This document shows positions 1 to 11,956 of a stretch of 64,000 nt of DNA, piece by piece (the stretch's first letter is position 1; each line of letters opens with the position of its first letter). The DNA is from Amyloporia xantha. Taxonomy: Eukaryota; Basidiomycota; Agaricomycetes; Polyporales; Adustoporiaceae. The notes under the pieces are model-generated. The model saw only the letters and a program-made list of their open reading frames with translations. It was not told the origin of the DNA and ran no database searches. Location: the NCBI GenBank assembly GCA_036971615.1, contig JAYKKR010000003.1, positions 806,001 through 870,000 on the forward strand. The letters run 5' to 3'. A program made the position numbers and the translations under genes.

Positions 1-560
1 CCTCCATGGTGATGCTGAGGTCGTAAAACTCCTGATGCACAGCACCGACTTGCGTAGCGCTGCGGGCTTAGACATATGCTCTATGTATCCCGTCGCCGTC
101 GCTGTTGTCGCGAGACAAAGGCGGTCGTGTCGTACATATTCCGTGAAGTATTAACAGCGCTCGGGATAGAATTCCTTCGCTGACTTGGAGAGGCTGGGGT
201 TTGATGAAGGAACCCTGGTAACTTCTCACTTTCCCCTGCACGAAAGATCTGCCCGTATTCAGAATTCTGAGCTCGTGGGACGGGATTGTGTCGATATTCA
301 AGCTATGGTACGCGGCCAGAATAGCTCACGAGACACGAGACCGGGATAGCGCTCGAGGTAGATAGATGGATTGGCATCCTTTCTCTCATCAGATGCCCCG
401 CAGGGGTCTCTCACCGCGGTCGAAATCTGTTTTTCGAGAGCTGAACTCCTTCCGGACATTTTCCGTCGCTGATAACATTAACCAAATGAGGACAATCTAT
501 TGATTCTGGGTCCGAACATAGGTTGACAAATTCCGAAAACACCAAAAGTCTGTAGTCAGA
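1..560. repeat. Copy 1 of a direct duplication (partner 44411-45001)
   Basis: This segment is nearly identical to 44411-45001 in the same orientation. I counted about 14 single-base differences, many of them C/T or G/A, plus a 33-bp stretch present only in the second copy (near 44937-44969). Similarity stops abruptly at about 560 here and 45001 there. On the left it runs off the window, so its full length is unknown. The minus strand carries short frames shared by both copies (68-301 here, 44477-44710 there), which look like exon pieces of one unidentified gene. Confidence 0.9.
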
Positions 561-823
561 AAATGACTTCCCTATCGGAAAATGTCTGAGAGATGTCCGC
601 CCGTCGAACATCTCATCTAGCCCGCGGTGTCTCCGGACAGATCGAAATGCGACGCATCTCCCGATATTTACCACAATGGTATAGTGTGAACTGTGTCCTG
701 ATGTTTTGCAATTGCTTATTTGACACAGATACAAGCACCGCGTATATCTATCGGATTCTATCCTTCCTGGCAGTGTGATCAGCTGAAATACCGCTTTAAT
801 CTGTTAGGCCTCCTCAGTGGACC

Positions 824-2109
824 ATGCTCCCTCAGACCATGAAAGCTATCGTGACGATAGGAGATGGGAGCTTCTGCCTAACACAGGTCAATGTTCCTTG
901 CCCGGGTGCTGGCGAAGTTCTAGTAAAAGTCGTCGCAGTTGCTCAGAACCCCACAGACTGTACGTACGAGTCATCTCAAACCCACCGTTTGATAACTTAA
1001 AACATTCGTCTCAGGGAAGACGCTATGGAACCATCAACGCCCAGGGAATATTATTGGCTGTGACTTTGCAGGCACAGTCGTGGACTTGGGAAAGAACGAA
1101 CATCGCCAATTGTGGGCTGTCGGTGCGAGGGTAGCAGGAGTTGTGCATGGAGGTCAGTATCACTACTCGTAGACTACTGTGCGTACGATTGAAGAAGTTC
1201 TTTATAGGCGTATCTGCCAACGGCGCCTTCGCGGAATACGTCGTCGTACCTGCAGAGCTTCTAATAGGCTTTCCCAAAGAATGGTCCTTTGAAGAAGCTG
1301 CCCAACTAGGCACGGCATGCTTCACGGTCTGCCAGAGCTTTTATCAGTGTCTACACCTCCCTACTCCCTTTGAGCCGGCTCAGGCCCCCATCGACATCCT
1401 CATTTGGTCGGGCACGTCAGCAACCGGACATTATGCCGTGCAATTCGCAAAACAAGCCGGTCTTCGTGTCATCTCAACGTCTTCTCCAAAGCATTTTGAC
1501 TACGTCAAATCCATCGGCGCAGACGAAGTCTTCGACTATGCGGACTCGTACACGCCCAGGAAGATTGTCGCAGCGACCGACGGCAAGTTGAAGTACGCGT
1601 TGGACTGCATCAGTCAAGGCATGACTCCCAACCAGGTCAGCAACTCTCTTAGCAAAGACGGCGGGACGATCGCAACGCTTCTACCATACGAAAGCAGAAA
1701 GAGAGGGGTAAAAACACACTTTATTCTCACATACACTATATTCGGCAAGGTCGCTACGTCGTTCGTCTACCTGGGGAGACTGCTAGCTGATGCGAAAACG
1801 CTTAAATCATCCGACAGGACCTGGTTGTTCCTTCTACAGTACCGAGGAACATGGAGCATTACAACAACGCAATCGAATATGCTAAACTCATATCGAAACT
1901 GCTGGCCAAGTCCATGATCAAGCCGACCCCCATGAAGATCTATTCTAGAGGATTGGCCAGCGTCGCGGAGGGGATGGAATACATGAAAGCAGGAACTGTA
2001 CGTCTCTCGTATTGCGACTGACAGTTGACACCCCTCACTTTCGTCATTTCCGTCACAGGTTCACGCTGAGAAAATCACCTACCGGATCTCAGACACACCG
2101 GACATCTGA
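824..2109 (+). CDS. Trans-acting enoyl reductase (zinc-type MDR family, LovC-like)
   Basis: Five exons by splice signals and frame: 824-959, 1015-1152, 1208-1749, 1818-1997 and 2059-2109, giving 348 residues. The first intron splits a Trp codon to give NPTDW, the usual motif of this family; the second gives HGGVSANGAFAEY. The protein has the N-terminal GroES-like fold, then a Rossmann domain (IWSGTSATGHYAVQFAKQAG) and an SPKHFDYVKSIGAD segment, ending KITYRI near the C-terminus. No structural or catalytic zinc cysteines are evident, as in LovC. Known members reduce enoyl intermediates on a partner PKS whose own ER is inactive. The PKS at 14115 has such a dead ER, so I infer partnership. The third intron has a weak donor (gtcgct); the others are ordinary. 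The frame is intact. Confidence 0.88.
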
Positions 2110-3209
2110 TTACGCAAGTTCTGGACATTGTTGCGATTATAGTGGTTGTACAGTTCCGGAGTCAGGTACATCACCGTTGGAATCTCCAGTCTCTATGCTC
2201 GGGTTTGTTCCATAAGTACGCGTTTACTGGCGCAGTCCATTTCAAGCACGAATATCATCTCTTTTGTTTGTGGCTCCGGACTAAGATCTCACAATCACTC
2301 AAGAGATAATGTCAATATCCCTTCATTAGTCTCTGTCCGCATCTTTGTAGGGTGGCTGTCACATCGTGGCTCGGTTTTTCAAGTTTCGCTAACTGTCTAA
2401 GGTGAATATGAAGAAAACGACACGGGCTCTGAGACAACATCAGTGAATACCTCTATCTGATACCTGAGAGGATCAAGTTGAACAGGGGCGCTCGCGTGGA
2501 TGTACACCGCGCGATGAGTTGTAAGTTGATGTTCTGCGGATGTGTCACTGAGAAGGAGGACTTTGGCCAGAATGTTCGTATCTGTCCCCGTCTTATCTAT
2601 CCTCGCTGATCTTGCACCCCTCGGTTCTCGCTCGCCATCCCCATCTATTGTCCACACGCTTGTGGCTGTCAGTTTCTCTGTCTCGATGCACTTGCATCTC
2701 ACAATTGCCCTCCACAAGAACAGCCTTCTTGATCCAAACAGAAGGCCCACCCAGAGCACCAAGAACATTCCAAAGAATCCAGCGGAATGCAACATCGCCG
2801 CTGACGCAAAAGGGCCCTTCTCTGCCGTGCATCCCACTGTCAGTGGCATAGCTCCGGCGTCGCACAGTGCGAAGGTTCCTCAAGTGTCACTCAAGTCAGA
2901 CTGACAGGCTCAGTAATATATATTGAACAGCGAGGGCCGTCATTCATACAGATGACACTGACACTGCTCAGGATGACTATTGGCGGCGAGTCAGCTGTAC
3001 GTATACATAACAATCATCACGCTACAACTAGCAATGATCGTATGTGTAGAAACGAAATGGATCAAACACCAAGTCAATATGGCGTACACTAAATTACAAT
3101 CAAAATGGGAAAGAGTTCTGCGGAAAACAATCACGGCAATCCTAAACACGTCAAGGCCAGCAAGCGCACGAGACTAGACAGACACTACGCGTGCAAAATG
3201 GTCCACAAA
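2110..3209. other. Intergenic, with one doubtful minus-strand ORF
   Basis: The space lies between the enoyl reductase stop and the end of the convergent P450. A minus-strand frame of 150 codons (2849-2397) has one hydrophobic stretch near its start, GFFGMFLVLWVGLLFG, that could span a membrane, followed by a polar tail. It has no family I recognise, no clear introns and no upstream exon, so I do not call it a gene. Nothing else convincing was seen. Confidence 0.4.
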
Positions 3210-5454
3210 TCAGCTAGACAGACGAGGTGTAAGAGCGACGGGCAGAGGTCCCTTCTGCAAGACAAAGTAGTCCCGCAAATCCTCTTCCCATTGCTTGGGA
3301 TTGTAATCGTCCGCCAGCCGCAAGTCAAACGTCTGCAACATGTAGGCTAGGATCAGCCGCATCTCAAGAAGTGCGATGGGCCTTCCGACGCAGTTCGCTT
3401 GGCCGATAGAGAAGGGGATGAACGCCTGCATGTTCAGCACCATTTTCGCATTCTGCCCTGTCAGCCATCGGTCCGGCCAGAATCTCTGCGGGTCCGGTGA
3501 AAAGTAGCGAGGATCACGATGATACACGTAGGGCGGGGCATAGACTGCCGTACTCTCAGGGATAAACATGCTGCAAAGACAAGAGATGCCACTCTGTTAA
3601 CTGATGCTCATGATAGCCAATCGCTGACGTACTCGCTGCCTAACATATGACCACCGCTTCCAGCGGTGGGCGCTCGCTGCAAGGAGGTCGAGGCGGGAGG
3701 ATGTAGACGGAGTGCCTCGTTGCTGCGCGATCACAGTCAGATGTAAGAAGGTCTGAAACGATACCAGCGGCACTGGACGTACATCACAGCATTCATAAAT
3801 TCCAACTGAGCGAGTTTTGCGAAATCGGTTGGCTCCCCCTTTCCCTGCGGGAACACGGCATCGAGCTCCGCTTGGAGACGTGCATAGTATACAGGCTCAG
3901 ATAGTATGTGGAAGAACATGTTGCTCATCACCGACGCGGTGGTATCTGAGCCAGCAATGATGGCTGTAACGGCGTTCGACATGAGTAGGGGTAATGGAGG
4001 GGGTTCAGCATTCGCTTGACCCTCGTCATTCTGTAGATAGCTAGGTTAAGAAACAAACCTCGGAAGAACAACATTTGCTCACGAGATGGTAGAACAAGTC
4101 ATCGTGTACCGAGCCCTCTTTCATCCGTCTGCTGACCTGTCTGAACGCGAACTCGCCTAAGCTCTTCATCTCTTTGCCAATGAGTGGCGTATAGATCAAT
4201 GCATCCATGCACCACGGGACATGCTGAGTTAACGCTGGCATTCTAGTCATGTGCATCAAAATCGGCTCGAAGCGATGCGTGGAGAACGGCTCACAAGAGA
4301 CCGGCCGACATCGTGCGTAGAAATCCGTTTTTGTCTCCATCTTGCAGGAGATCAAAAGATCCACCGAAGCTAAGTCGCACCATTAGTAGAACGCAGGCAA
4401 GGTCCCGAGTCTACGTTGTGGTGTACTCACACAAAATCGCCCATGAAATCAAAGCTGACGCATGTGTTTTTGAGCGATTCGGATATGCAGGAGCGTGCCT
4501 AAGAACTCACGAGAAAAAACTCAGCCACTCAGATAGGTCCACTTGAGCCTTGCCGCCTTCGCGTTTGGCCCTCTCATATCTGTTCCTCAGTTCTTCAGTG
4601 AGTTGAGAAACCCGTCGGATTACGATCGGTTCGTATTTCTTGACTGCCGCAGTCGTGAATGCACGGTTCCACACCTTGCGAGCCTCCGCATGATCTTTCT
4701 TGTTCCGGGCACCAATTAAATTGCCTTTCTTCGCAGCCCCTTTCGGCCCGCCTTTCCCTCTTTTCCCCTGGATTCGGCGACCCTCCCATACTGCAACGAT
4801 GAGGAAATTGTCAAAGCTCTGACACCTGACTGCTTTTCAAGGCCACTGTGACACTCACGAGGGCCTTTCGGCATGCTGTTCGCACCCAAAATTGAAGGAA
4901 GAAGAGTCACTTCGACAATGGATAATTCGTTGGGACCTTTAGATGACCTTCAGCCAAGGGTCATGCAGTAGGGGCGGCAAGCCTACCTATCCTGACAATT
5001 GGCCCGTACGTGTCGTGGAGACGCTTAAAGTACAAGTGCAGCTTCCCTCGATACGTGACATATACCAGCCACCATTTGGATAGTTTGCAGATGGTAGGTC
5101 CAGGATATTTATACAAAGGGTGCAAGGGGGTGGTGCGATAGACAGCAATAGACAGCAATAGACTAGAGACATAAGTGGTATATGCGACGAGAATTGCGAG
5201 CGAGGTAGAGCCAAGTGTCGTCCGGAGTAGGGCTACGGGTATGGCCGGTACGACACCGAATAGTAGGCCTAGGGGCAATAATCCCGTCGGTTCGTACTTC
5301 TTGAAAAACAAGTGTGCAACCTAAGGGGAAGGAAAGATCACTGACTGAGCGTGAGTTGTCAACCAAAGACACGAACCACGCCGAGCGCCACACTGGAAAG
5401 TATCCCGGGATCCAGTAGGAAGCCATCAAAGAGAGGAGGGAGCGACTGCTGCAT
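3210..5454 (-). CDS. Cytochrome P450 monooxygenase (cluster tailoring enzyme)
   Basis: The likely start is ATG at 5454-5452 (MQQSLPPLF) and the stop is TGA at 3212-3210. Exon 1 ends at 5377 and a 56-nt intron leads to exon 2 (5320-4987), which carries the hydrophobic anchor and the proline-rich hinge (YKYPGP). Further exons give VWEGRRIQ and HAEARKVWNRAF (C-helix region), FDFMGDF, an I-helix AGSDTT (about 3950), the K-helix EALR (about 3690, created by splicing V-I-N-E-A-L-R) and the heme loop FSIGQANCVGR with the ligand Cys (about 3400). All diagnostic P450 motifs are present and in frame after splicing, so the gene looks functional. It is ER-anchored by analogy and probably hydroxylates or oxidises the PKS product. 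It converges on the enoyl reductase. The N-terminal design is typical of basidiomycete cluster P450s, but I cannot assign a CYP family. Confidence 0.9.
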
Positions 5455-6523
5455 GATGTGGAGATAGGCAGAGTGGAAGCGAGCCTGAGGGAATGGGAGG
5501 TGAGGTGCAGGTGGTCCGAGCTCGAGGGGTCATTGTGGCGTGTTTGAGTATTGGAGTGGTGAGGCTATCCAGGACAACAGCGCCCAACAGCGCCTAGTCG
5601 ATATCACCGGCAAGGTTTGATCCTCGAAAATGGAAGAGGCAGAAGCTCGGTAGTCGACGTGCATCTTGTGAAATATCAAGCTCCGACCGAGAAGGACGCC
5701 ACCAGTTCGCATCATGGGTCCGAGAACAGCGGTATTGTAGATAAATGTTCGACAACTTGAAGCTCATATGTGCACGGTACTTATTCTCACACGGTCTTTC
5801 AAACTCAAGCTCAAGCTCAAAATCCAGTCCGCTAACCGCGGGTCGGACGTTGACCGGTGACCCCCGCGATCGATCATTCCAGATTTGTGGGTGGTTGTGT
5901 CAAAGCATCGCATCGATCCCTCAGTCCCGCGGCGTCTGGCTACGAGGCAGCGTCTGTAAGCCTTCATTTTCAAATTGCTCACCTATGTGTGTCAAAACTG
6001 CGCAGTGACTGGAGCCGAAGTGTAGTACACAAGTTATGTACGCGAAACGCAGCTCGAGCCTCGAGACCGTAATTCTGAGCGAGTAGACATATCTCCTATC
6101 TTAGCCTCCGCAAGCACACGGAGATGAAGAAGGCCCTACTTACCTAAAATGGAAACCCAACAAACCGCCAATGGCAAACGACGCTCACCGGGCGCGCATT
6201 GCTCTGCCTTTCTGACGTTCAGATGTGAGACAGCACATCGTGCACTTGAATCTAGCATGCTACCTTACATACGCGCAGGGCTACAAAGCCGACCGTTGCC
6301 GGGTGCGCAGCTGAGTGACAGGGTCCCCTTGCACACTTATTCACAGCCTCCGCACTGGCAGGGCTAAAGTAAACTTGTATATCGACTGCGATCTCATGAT
6401 TCTGAGGCACACCTCTCTTCCAGTACAGAGTTATATATAACGAGGGCCGGTACATTACAATCACAACCAAAATACGCGCAACATAGCAAGATCTCGTAGT
6501 ACACGTTCTTAGAGTCGGCGCAC
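5455..6523. other. Intergenic, no gene seen
   Basis: This is the upstream region of the P450. Short open frames exist on both strands but none shows a family motif, splice continuity or length. A short tandem run of CTCAAG/CTCAAGCT occurs near 5800-5820. The P450 promoter is expected here, but I see no convincing core element. Confidence 0.5.
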
Positions 6524-7813
6524 TCACACCCCATCCACAGCACTGCTGTTCATAAAAGTCATTCCTGAGGAAAGTTCTGTCCCGCTTATCTTCGAATGGT
6601 GCTCGACAGGACCCTCATCAAACACGATGGCGCTCAACGGGAAAGTAGCCGTAGTGTTCCGGGTTCCGTTTCTGAAACTGCGGACCATGGCCATGCGCAT
6701 GAAGACGACACTGAAGATAATAGAAATCAACGCCGGGATCTGAAAGGGCGGTCAGTAACGGCGTATAAGCAGCTTTCGCTCGGGAAGGTACATACGCTGG
6801 TGTTCAGCACATACTCTACCTCCAACGCGTGCGTCACAGTGACCAACGCCACGATTAGCAAGGATGTGTAAATGGCCCCGGACTCGATGACAACAAGAAG
6901 AACCGGGCGGAGAGTGCTCTTAGAGATCTGGGACTTTAGTACCATATTTCCGCGATCGACCGACCAGATACGATACGCCAGAGCAACTGAAGAACCAAAA
7001 TTAGCGCTGATAAAATCAATTGCGAAAAGTAGTTACGGGTAGCAGAGAGGTTCGCGGCTAACGTGAACGAATAAAGCATAACGATCTGGTCGCCAGAAAC
7101 TACCCCTTCGGCGAATGAATGTAAGATATATATGGTACTTCCTACGAGACCGACGTGTCAAATATGACACTTTAATCAATATGAGGGAATAACTATACCG
7201 AAGGATCCGAGCCACGCAAGACAAGGTAGGACTAGAACAATCCATGTTTGCCACACCACATAGCATCGATATATCTGCAAAGAGCTGGCATTAAAACAGC
7301 GAATTCTGATAGTGAATGTTTTCGCCGTACTACGACTGCGTCCCCTATCATGGTCTGCACAGCAAATATGCAGTTGTTCAGCAACATGAGGGGGCGTGAA
7401 AATGAAGACAGGAAATCTTCTGGACCAGATGAACCATCATGTAAATGATCGTCGAAGGCAGTAACGATATTCGTGATATCGATCACAATTCGCTGTGCCA
7501 ATCCCAATAGATGGAACAAGGTCAGTTGGAATTACGCTCATGAAACGGACACTGACCACTGTCGGTAAAATCCACAGTACAGAAGCGACAGCAATCATAG
7601 CTCGGTTGACCTTTCGACCGCGGTTGAGGCTCAAGACCCATATAGTCATTCCAAACATGCATGTCGCGAAGCCTGTGAGGACAAAATGCTATCGGTATGA
7701 GTACGCTCTGACGTGGAAAGCCAATCGTGAACGAACCCACCATAGCAGATACCTTCGAGGCAGACAGCAGCGAGCGGGCCCTTGGCAATAGTACCTGTGA
7801 TCAAGCCAGACAT
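6524..7813 (-). CDS. Multi-span membrane protein of an agaricomycete family
   Basis: The start is ATG at 7813-7811 (MSGLITGTIAKGPL) and the stop is at the 6524 end. Exon pieces in order: the starting segment; MFGMTIWVLSLNRGRKVNR followed by a second hydrophobic helix (about 7658-7540); VIDITNIVTAFDDHLHDG; a helix with LMLLNNCIFAVQTMIGDAVV (about 7400); LAYRIWSVD (about 6960); VVIESGAIYTSLLIVALVT (about 6880); and a final helix with a polar tail ending at 6524. The order (FGMTIW, LxNxxFxxQTxIGDxVVxxR, AYRIW, ESGAIY) matches a seven-helix family of unknown function that is very common in Agaricomycetes. The middle (about 7020-7250) is hard to splice cleanly and may be damaged. It is probably a neighbour of, not an enzyme in, the cluster. 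Confidence 0.7.
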
Positions 7814-9205
7814 TGTGCCACGGGTTTGCGAAGGGGGCCAGGGCGCGTGTTGATTATATACCCACCCCTTCGCAACGGCCGTGTATGGTCCTTGTTGTAG
7901 CGCGTAGGTTCATATCAAACATAGCTGTATCAATCGCCGAAGATTGTGAACTAGTTTCAACCAGTAACTGATACTGGACGGCGGACATCTCCGCTCTCGT
8001 CGACATAGACTTGTGGTGAATTGGAAGCAAGAAGGGGATGGATGTGGCGAAGGTTTGATGAAAGCATGCCAAATTGGCACGTCTTAATTTTCATGACGCT
8101 CAGTGATTTAGAACGTGTGAGAACTCAACTGGAGAAAAGTCAGCTGCGGGACGATTGAGGCAGTCGGGTTCACTATCACCACTGGCTGGCAATAAGCTTC
8201 GCTGGAGCTTGCTGACGACCGTCGACAGGTGGAGGAACTGCCAAACATGCAGATATCATGGTATCAATCTTATAAGGGCATCGGGCATGAGCCAGTGGGA
8301 CTCGGGAGCTGTCCATGAAGGCAATGGTGTTACTGGGGATATTCAGGCAAGTCTTACACCACCTCTCTCCGGTCATCACGTGACTGTGTTCGTGGATTTA
8401 GTCTCGTACCCAGACCTCGCCAGTACAGCCCATTGGTTTAGCGCCTGATGTACGTAGGCCAATCACAAGCCATTAGGCCTTTAGGGATCGCATCCCGTCG
8501 GCCCGACCCCACCGGCCCCTCTAATTGGTCGATAGGTGGGCGCTAGGCCGACTATCAGACAGCCGCAGACGAGCGCAGACGGTTCATGTACATGCACATG
8601 TGGTCGGGTGGGTACGAGACCACAGATACGCAATCACCCCGCGAGCCTAGCGGGGGTCTGCGTAAATTTCAACTGCTTATCTCCTGGCGATGTTTGTGGC
8701 GTATCATTCCACAATCCGAAGTTCGCACTGTAGGCGTCTGTGGGCGTACAGCTTTGGGAAGTGCAAATTCTCAAACACAACATGATAGTTGCATGAAGTA
8801 GCCTTCCCGCGGCGAAGTTGCATCAGACGTGTGGTTCACGGGGTGTGCCATCCCATATGGAAGTGCGGTTGAATAGTCTTCCACATATGGGGCCGCTGTC
8901 AAAAGTCGAAGCCTGTCTATCTGCACCTGACTGTCGGTACGCCGGTATTACATCTGAATGCAGACGTCTGATGTCTGTGATTCTTGGAAAACGAGAAGCT
9001 AACTTATTGAATGTTAGTTTTCTCCATTACATTCTAACTCTAACCTAAATGCCGGAGTTATACTAGTTTCGAACCCGCACACATTCGTCGACTCACTGTT
9101 GCGATTCTCCGTAAGTCTACAAAGAGGTGCTCTCACTGAAACCCTTTCTTATACTGCTTGCACTAAAACTACCTATCTATAGCAAACCGAACTAGTTGCT
9201 TCAGC
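7814..9205. other. Intergenic between divergent genes, no gene seen
   Basis: About 1.4 kb separates the start of the minus-strand membrane protein from the MFS transporter. Open frames here are short and lack motifs. The region should contain both promoters; nothing definite can be pointed to. Confidence 0.5.
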
Positions 9206-11061
9206 ATGGATGGCCCACAAGTCGAGGAGAAATCCGCTCCCGTGCCGGAGACAGTACCAAGTGCCCCTGCCCCCATCGTGATAGCTGACGGGGGGCTCCA
9301 GGCCTGGCTTTCTGTACTTGGAGGGTAAGATAATGGTTACACAGTTTCTTGTAGTCCGCACTCATAGTACTTAACTCCAAGCTTCTGCATTCTGGTCGCT
9401 ACCTTCGGATACTCTAACTCGTTTGGTGTCTATCAAGACTATTATGTTTTTGCTGGCGCGTCGACTGCTTCAAATGTCAGCTGGATTGGTTCTACGCAGG
9501 TTCATAATTCGACATTCACGCTGGCCTCAATACACTGATTAAGAATCATACAGCTGTTTCTCATGTTCTTCATGGGCCTTCCAGCTGGAAAGCTGTTCGA
9601 TCAGGGCTATTTTCACCATGTTTTAGCATTTGGAAGCCTCCTCTACGTGTTCTCGTAAGTTGTAGCCTGGCACCAGAATTTCTTGGAGTGCAGATTTTTA
9701 CTGTTGTGGTCTTTCTTTGCGTAGCATGTTCATGTTGTCATTGGCGGACCCCCGCCATTACTATCAACTGATTCTGTCCCAAGGTGTCGGCATGGGTATT
9801 GGCAGCGGCTTTATGCTGGTTCCTGCCATGTCCGTACAAGCGCATCACTGGAGGAAGCATCGTTCTCTGGCTATGGGAATAATAATGACTGGTTAGTCTT
9901 CTATTGCTACTCGAATTCTTGTCGAAACAACATTTATTCTATTCCACAGGTTCAGGCGTCGGCGGCTTGATATATCCGATCATGCTGAACCAGCTCATTC
10001 ACGGCTCCGCCGGTTTCGCATGGGGCGTGCGCGCAACTGCGTTCTTAACACTTGGCCTTGTGATCATTGCTAACTGTGTCATGACTACTCGCCTACCAAG
10101 TGCAAAACAGCGACCCCCGGGCGGTCCTACTCCGAGTGTCAGATCAATCCTGAACGACCGCGCCTTTGTGCTATTCTTAGCAGGGTACGGTTAGCGAGAC
10201 CCTTCTTAAAGTGCTGAAACTGATCAGTGTGTTGCAGAGCATTTCTCGTTCTGTGGGGACTATTCTACGTTTGTACGCACCCCTTTCCACCTCGCGTGCC
10301 GCAAATTGATGGAAAGCATCCCTTAGACTTCTATTTGCAACTTTGGGTGAATCTGCATGGACTCTCAGAGAATCTGGCCTTCTATACTGTCCGTATATCC
10401 GCTCACATCCCCGTTGCAGTTGCATTGATTATGAGTCATCACTAGATCGCCATCCTCAATGCTGCTTCAATTTTTGGGAGAACGATTCCAAATATGATTG
10501 CGGATCGTATAGGAATGTTCAATGTATTTGTACCCATCGCATTTATTACAGGTGCATTGGTATTCGTCATGTTTTCTGCTACAAGCACTGGGGCGGTCGT
10601 TGTATTCTCCATATTTTATGGGTTCTTTTCTGGCGCAGGTGTGTCCACTCTTTACGGCTGTGCGTTTGAAAACAACTGATGAGCTCTTTCAGCTATTGCT
10701 TTGTTACCTCCGACCATAGCAAGTGTGGCGAATAACATGCAGGAAATAGGGTTTGTTCGTCTTTCAGTTCGCAGGAGACAGGTGCTCACTTTCAACGTGC
10801 TCCCTCACAGACTTCGGATAGGCGTGGGGTACTTCACGGTTTCCTTAGCTATGCTTACTGGAACACCAATAGTCGGTGCGTTATATGATCGGCATGATCA
10901 GTGGTTCAGACCTATTGTCTTCAGTGGCGTGAGTAGGCAATCATTTAATTTTGCAAGGAGACTGAACGCGCCATTTTCAGGTGGTAATCATAGCAGGATC
11001 CGTATGTGCAATGGCAGCGAGGCATGTATATGTTGGGAGGAAGAACTCGCAGCATCTGTGA
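9206..11061 (+). CDS. MFS transporter, monocarboxylate-permease-like
   Basis: The start is ATG at 9206 (MDGPQVEEKSAPVPE, a hydrophilic N-tail) and the stop is TGA at 11059-11061. About nine exons join in frame through ordinary 50-70 nt introns. Recognisable pieces are GGLQAWLSVLGG, then FGYSNSFGVYQDYY (helix 1), GLPAGKLFDQGYFH, GVGMGIGSGFMLVP (helix 4), GSGVGGLIYPIML, LHGLSENLAFYT, NAASIFGRTIPNMIADR (start of the second half), FYGFFSGA and GYFTVSLAMLTGTPIVGAL. This order is that of fungal monocarboxylate/riboflavin-type MFS carriers (SLC16-like) with twelve helices. No stop or shift is needed, so it looks intact. In a PKS cluster it most likely exports the product or moves an organic acid; the substrate cannot be read from sequence. 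Confidence 0.88.
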
Positions 11062-11956
11062 TTCTGCAAGTGTTAGAATAGCAGAAATCTTCGACCAAAG
11101 AGATTGCTGTATTAGTCTCTTCCTGCGTTTCATTTTACTTGATATACTGTTCTATTGTACAATTTTCTTCCCAGTACATGTTGCGGTGGCAGTCTTTTAC
11201 TGCCATACTCAGTTTTGCCATAATCCATGTGATGTTGTGTCATCGCACCGAGCTAGCTTTCTCCTTCATATCGAGTGAAAATTACAAGACATTCGTATGA
11301 TACGGAAAAAGGGATACAGTTTGCATGTCCTAGGTATATTCTGAGCGGCGGAACTGACTAGTGGTTGTGCAGACATTGCAATGCTTTGCACTCTTATTGT
11401 TTGATGGAGCGCAATGTATCCAACAGAATATCCATTATACAGCGCACATTTATCAGTTGATCCTGCCTGCCATCAAGAGACACAACAATCTAGTAGGGAG
11501 GACGTGCTCGGCACGGAAAAGTGCCCCAATGTTTGATATTGGTGGTCGTAGATTGTGGGCAGCAACTACGGCGAGCTTACCTAGCCATACCCCTTTGGAT
11601 TATTTGATTGAACGAGTTCCATTACATTAGTCACGCTTACTCTGTGGAGAACGTGCAGCGCCGACTGCGCGATCAGAAAGATAGAGCGTTGCTTGATGTT
11701 GTGGTAAGCTAAGACCGGGAATCGCTTCGTCACGAGTGAGGTACAGAGGAAGTACGTGCATACACGCGGTCAGCTGTAGAGAATGGAAGACACACCTTAG
11801 GCGGAGTGAACAGATTTAGCCCTGAAAAGTGCTATGCGACCGCGCCAATCACAACCTGACAGTTTTCATCAACAACGCTCGGGCTGATTGTGACATTCTG
11901 GGACATGTGTGAGGATGAACGTCCTCTCTATGTACCGGGATATCTCTGGCTATCGA
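11062..11956. other. Intergenic, no gene seen
   Basis: The region lies downstream of the transporter. It is AT-rich near 11100-11300 and has only short frames without motifs or splice continuity. Nothing supportable was found. Confidence 0.45.

Noticed and set aside
2397..2849. A 150-codon minus-strand frame with one hydrophobic stretch
   Set aside because: No family, no supporting exon and a stop just upstream; kept only as a note in the intergenic entry.
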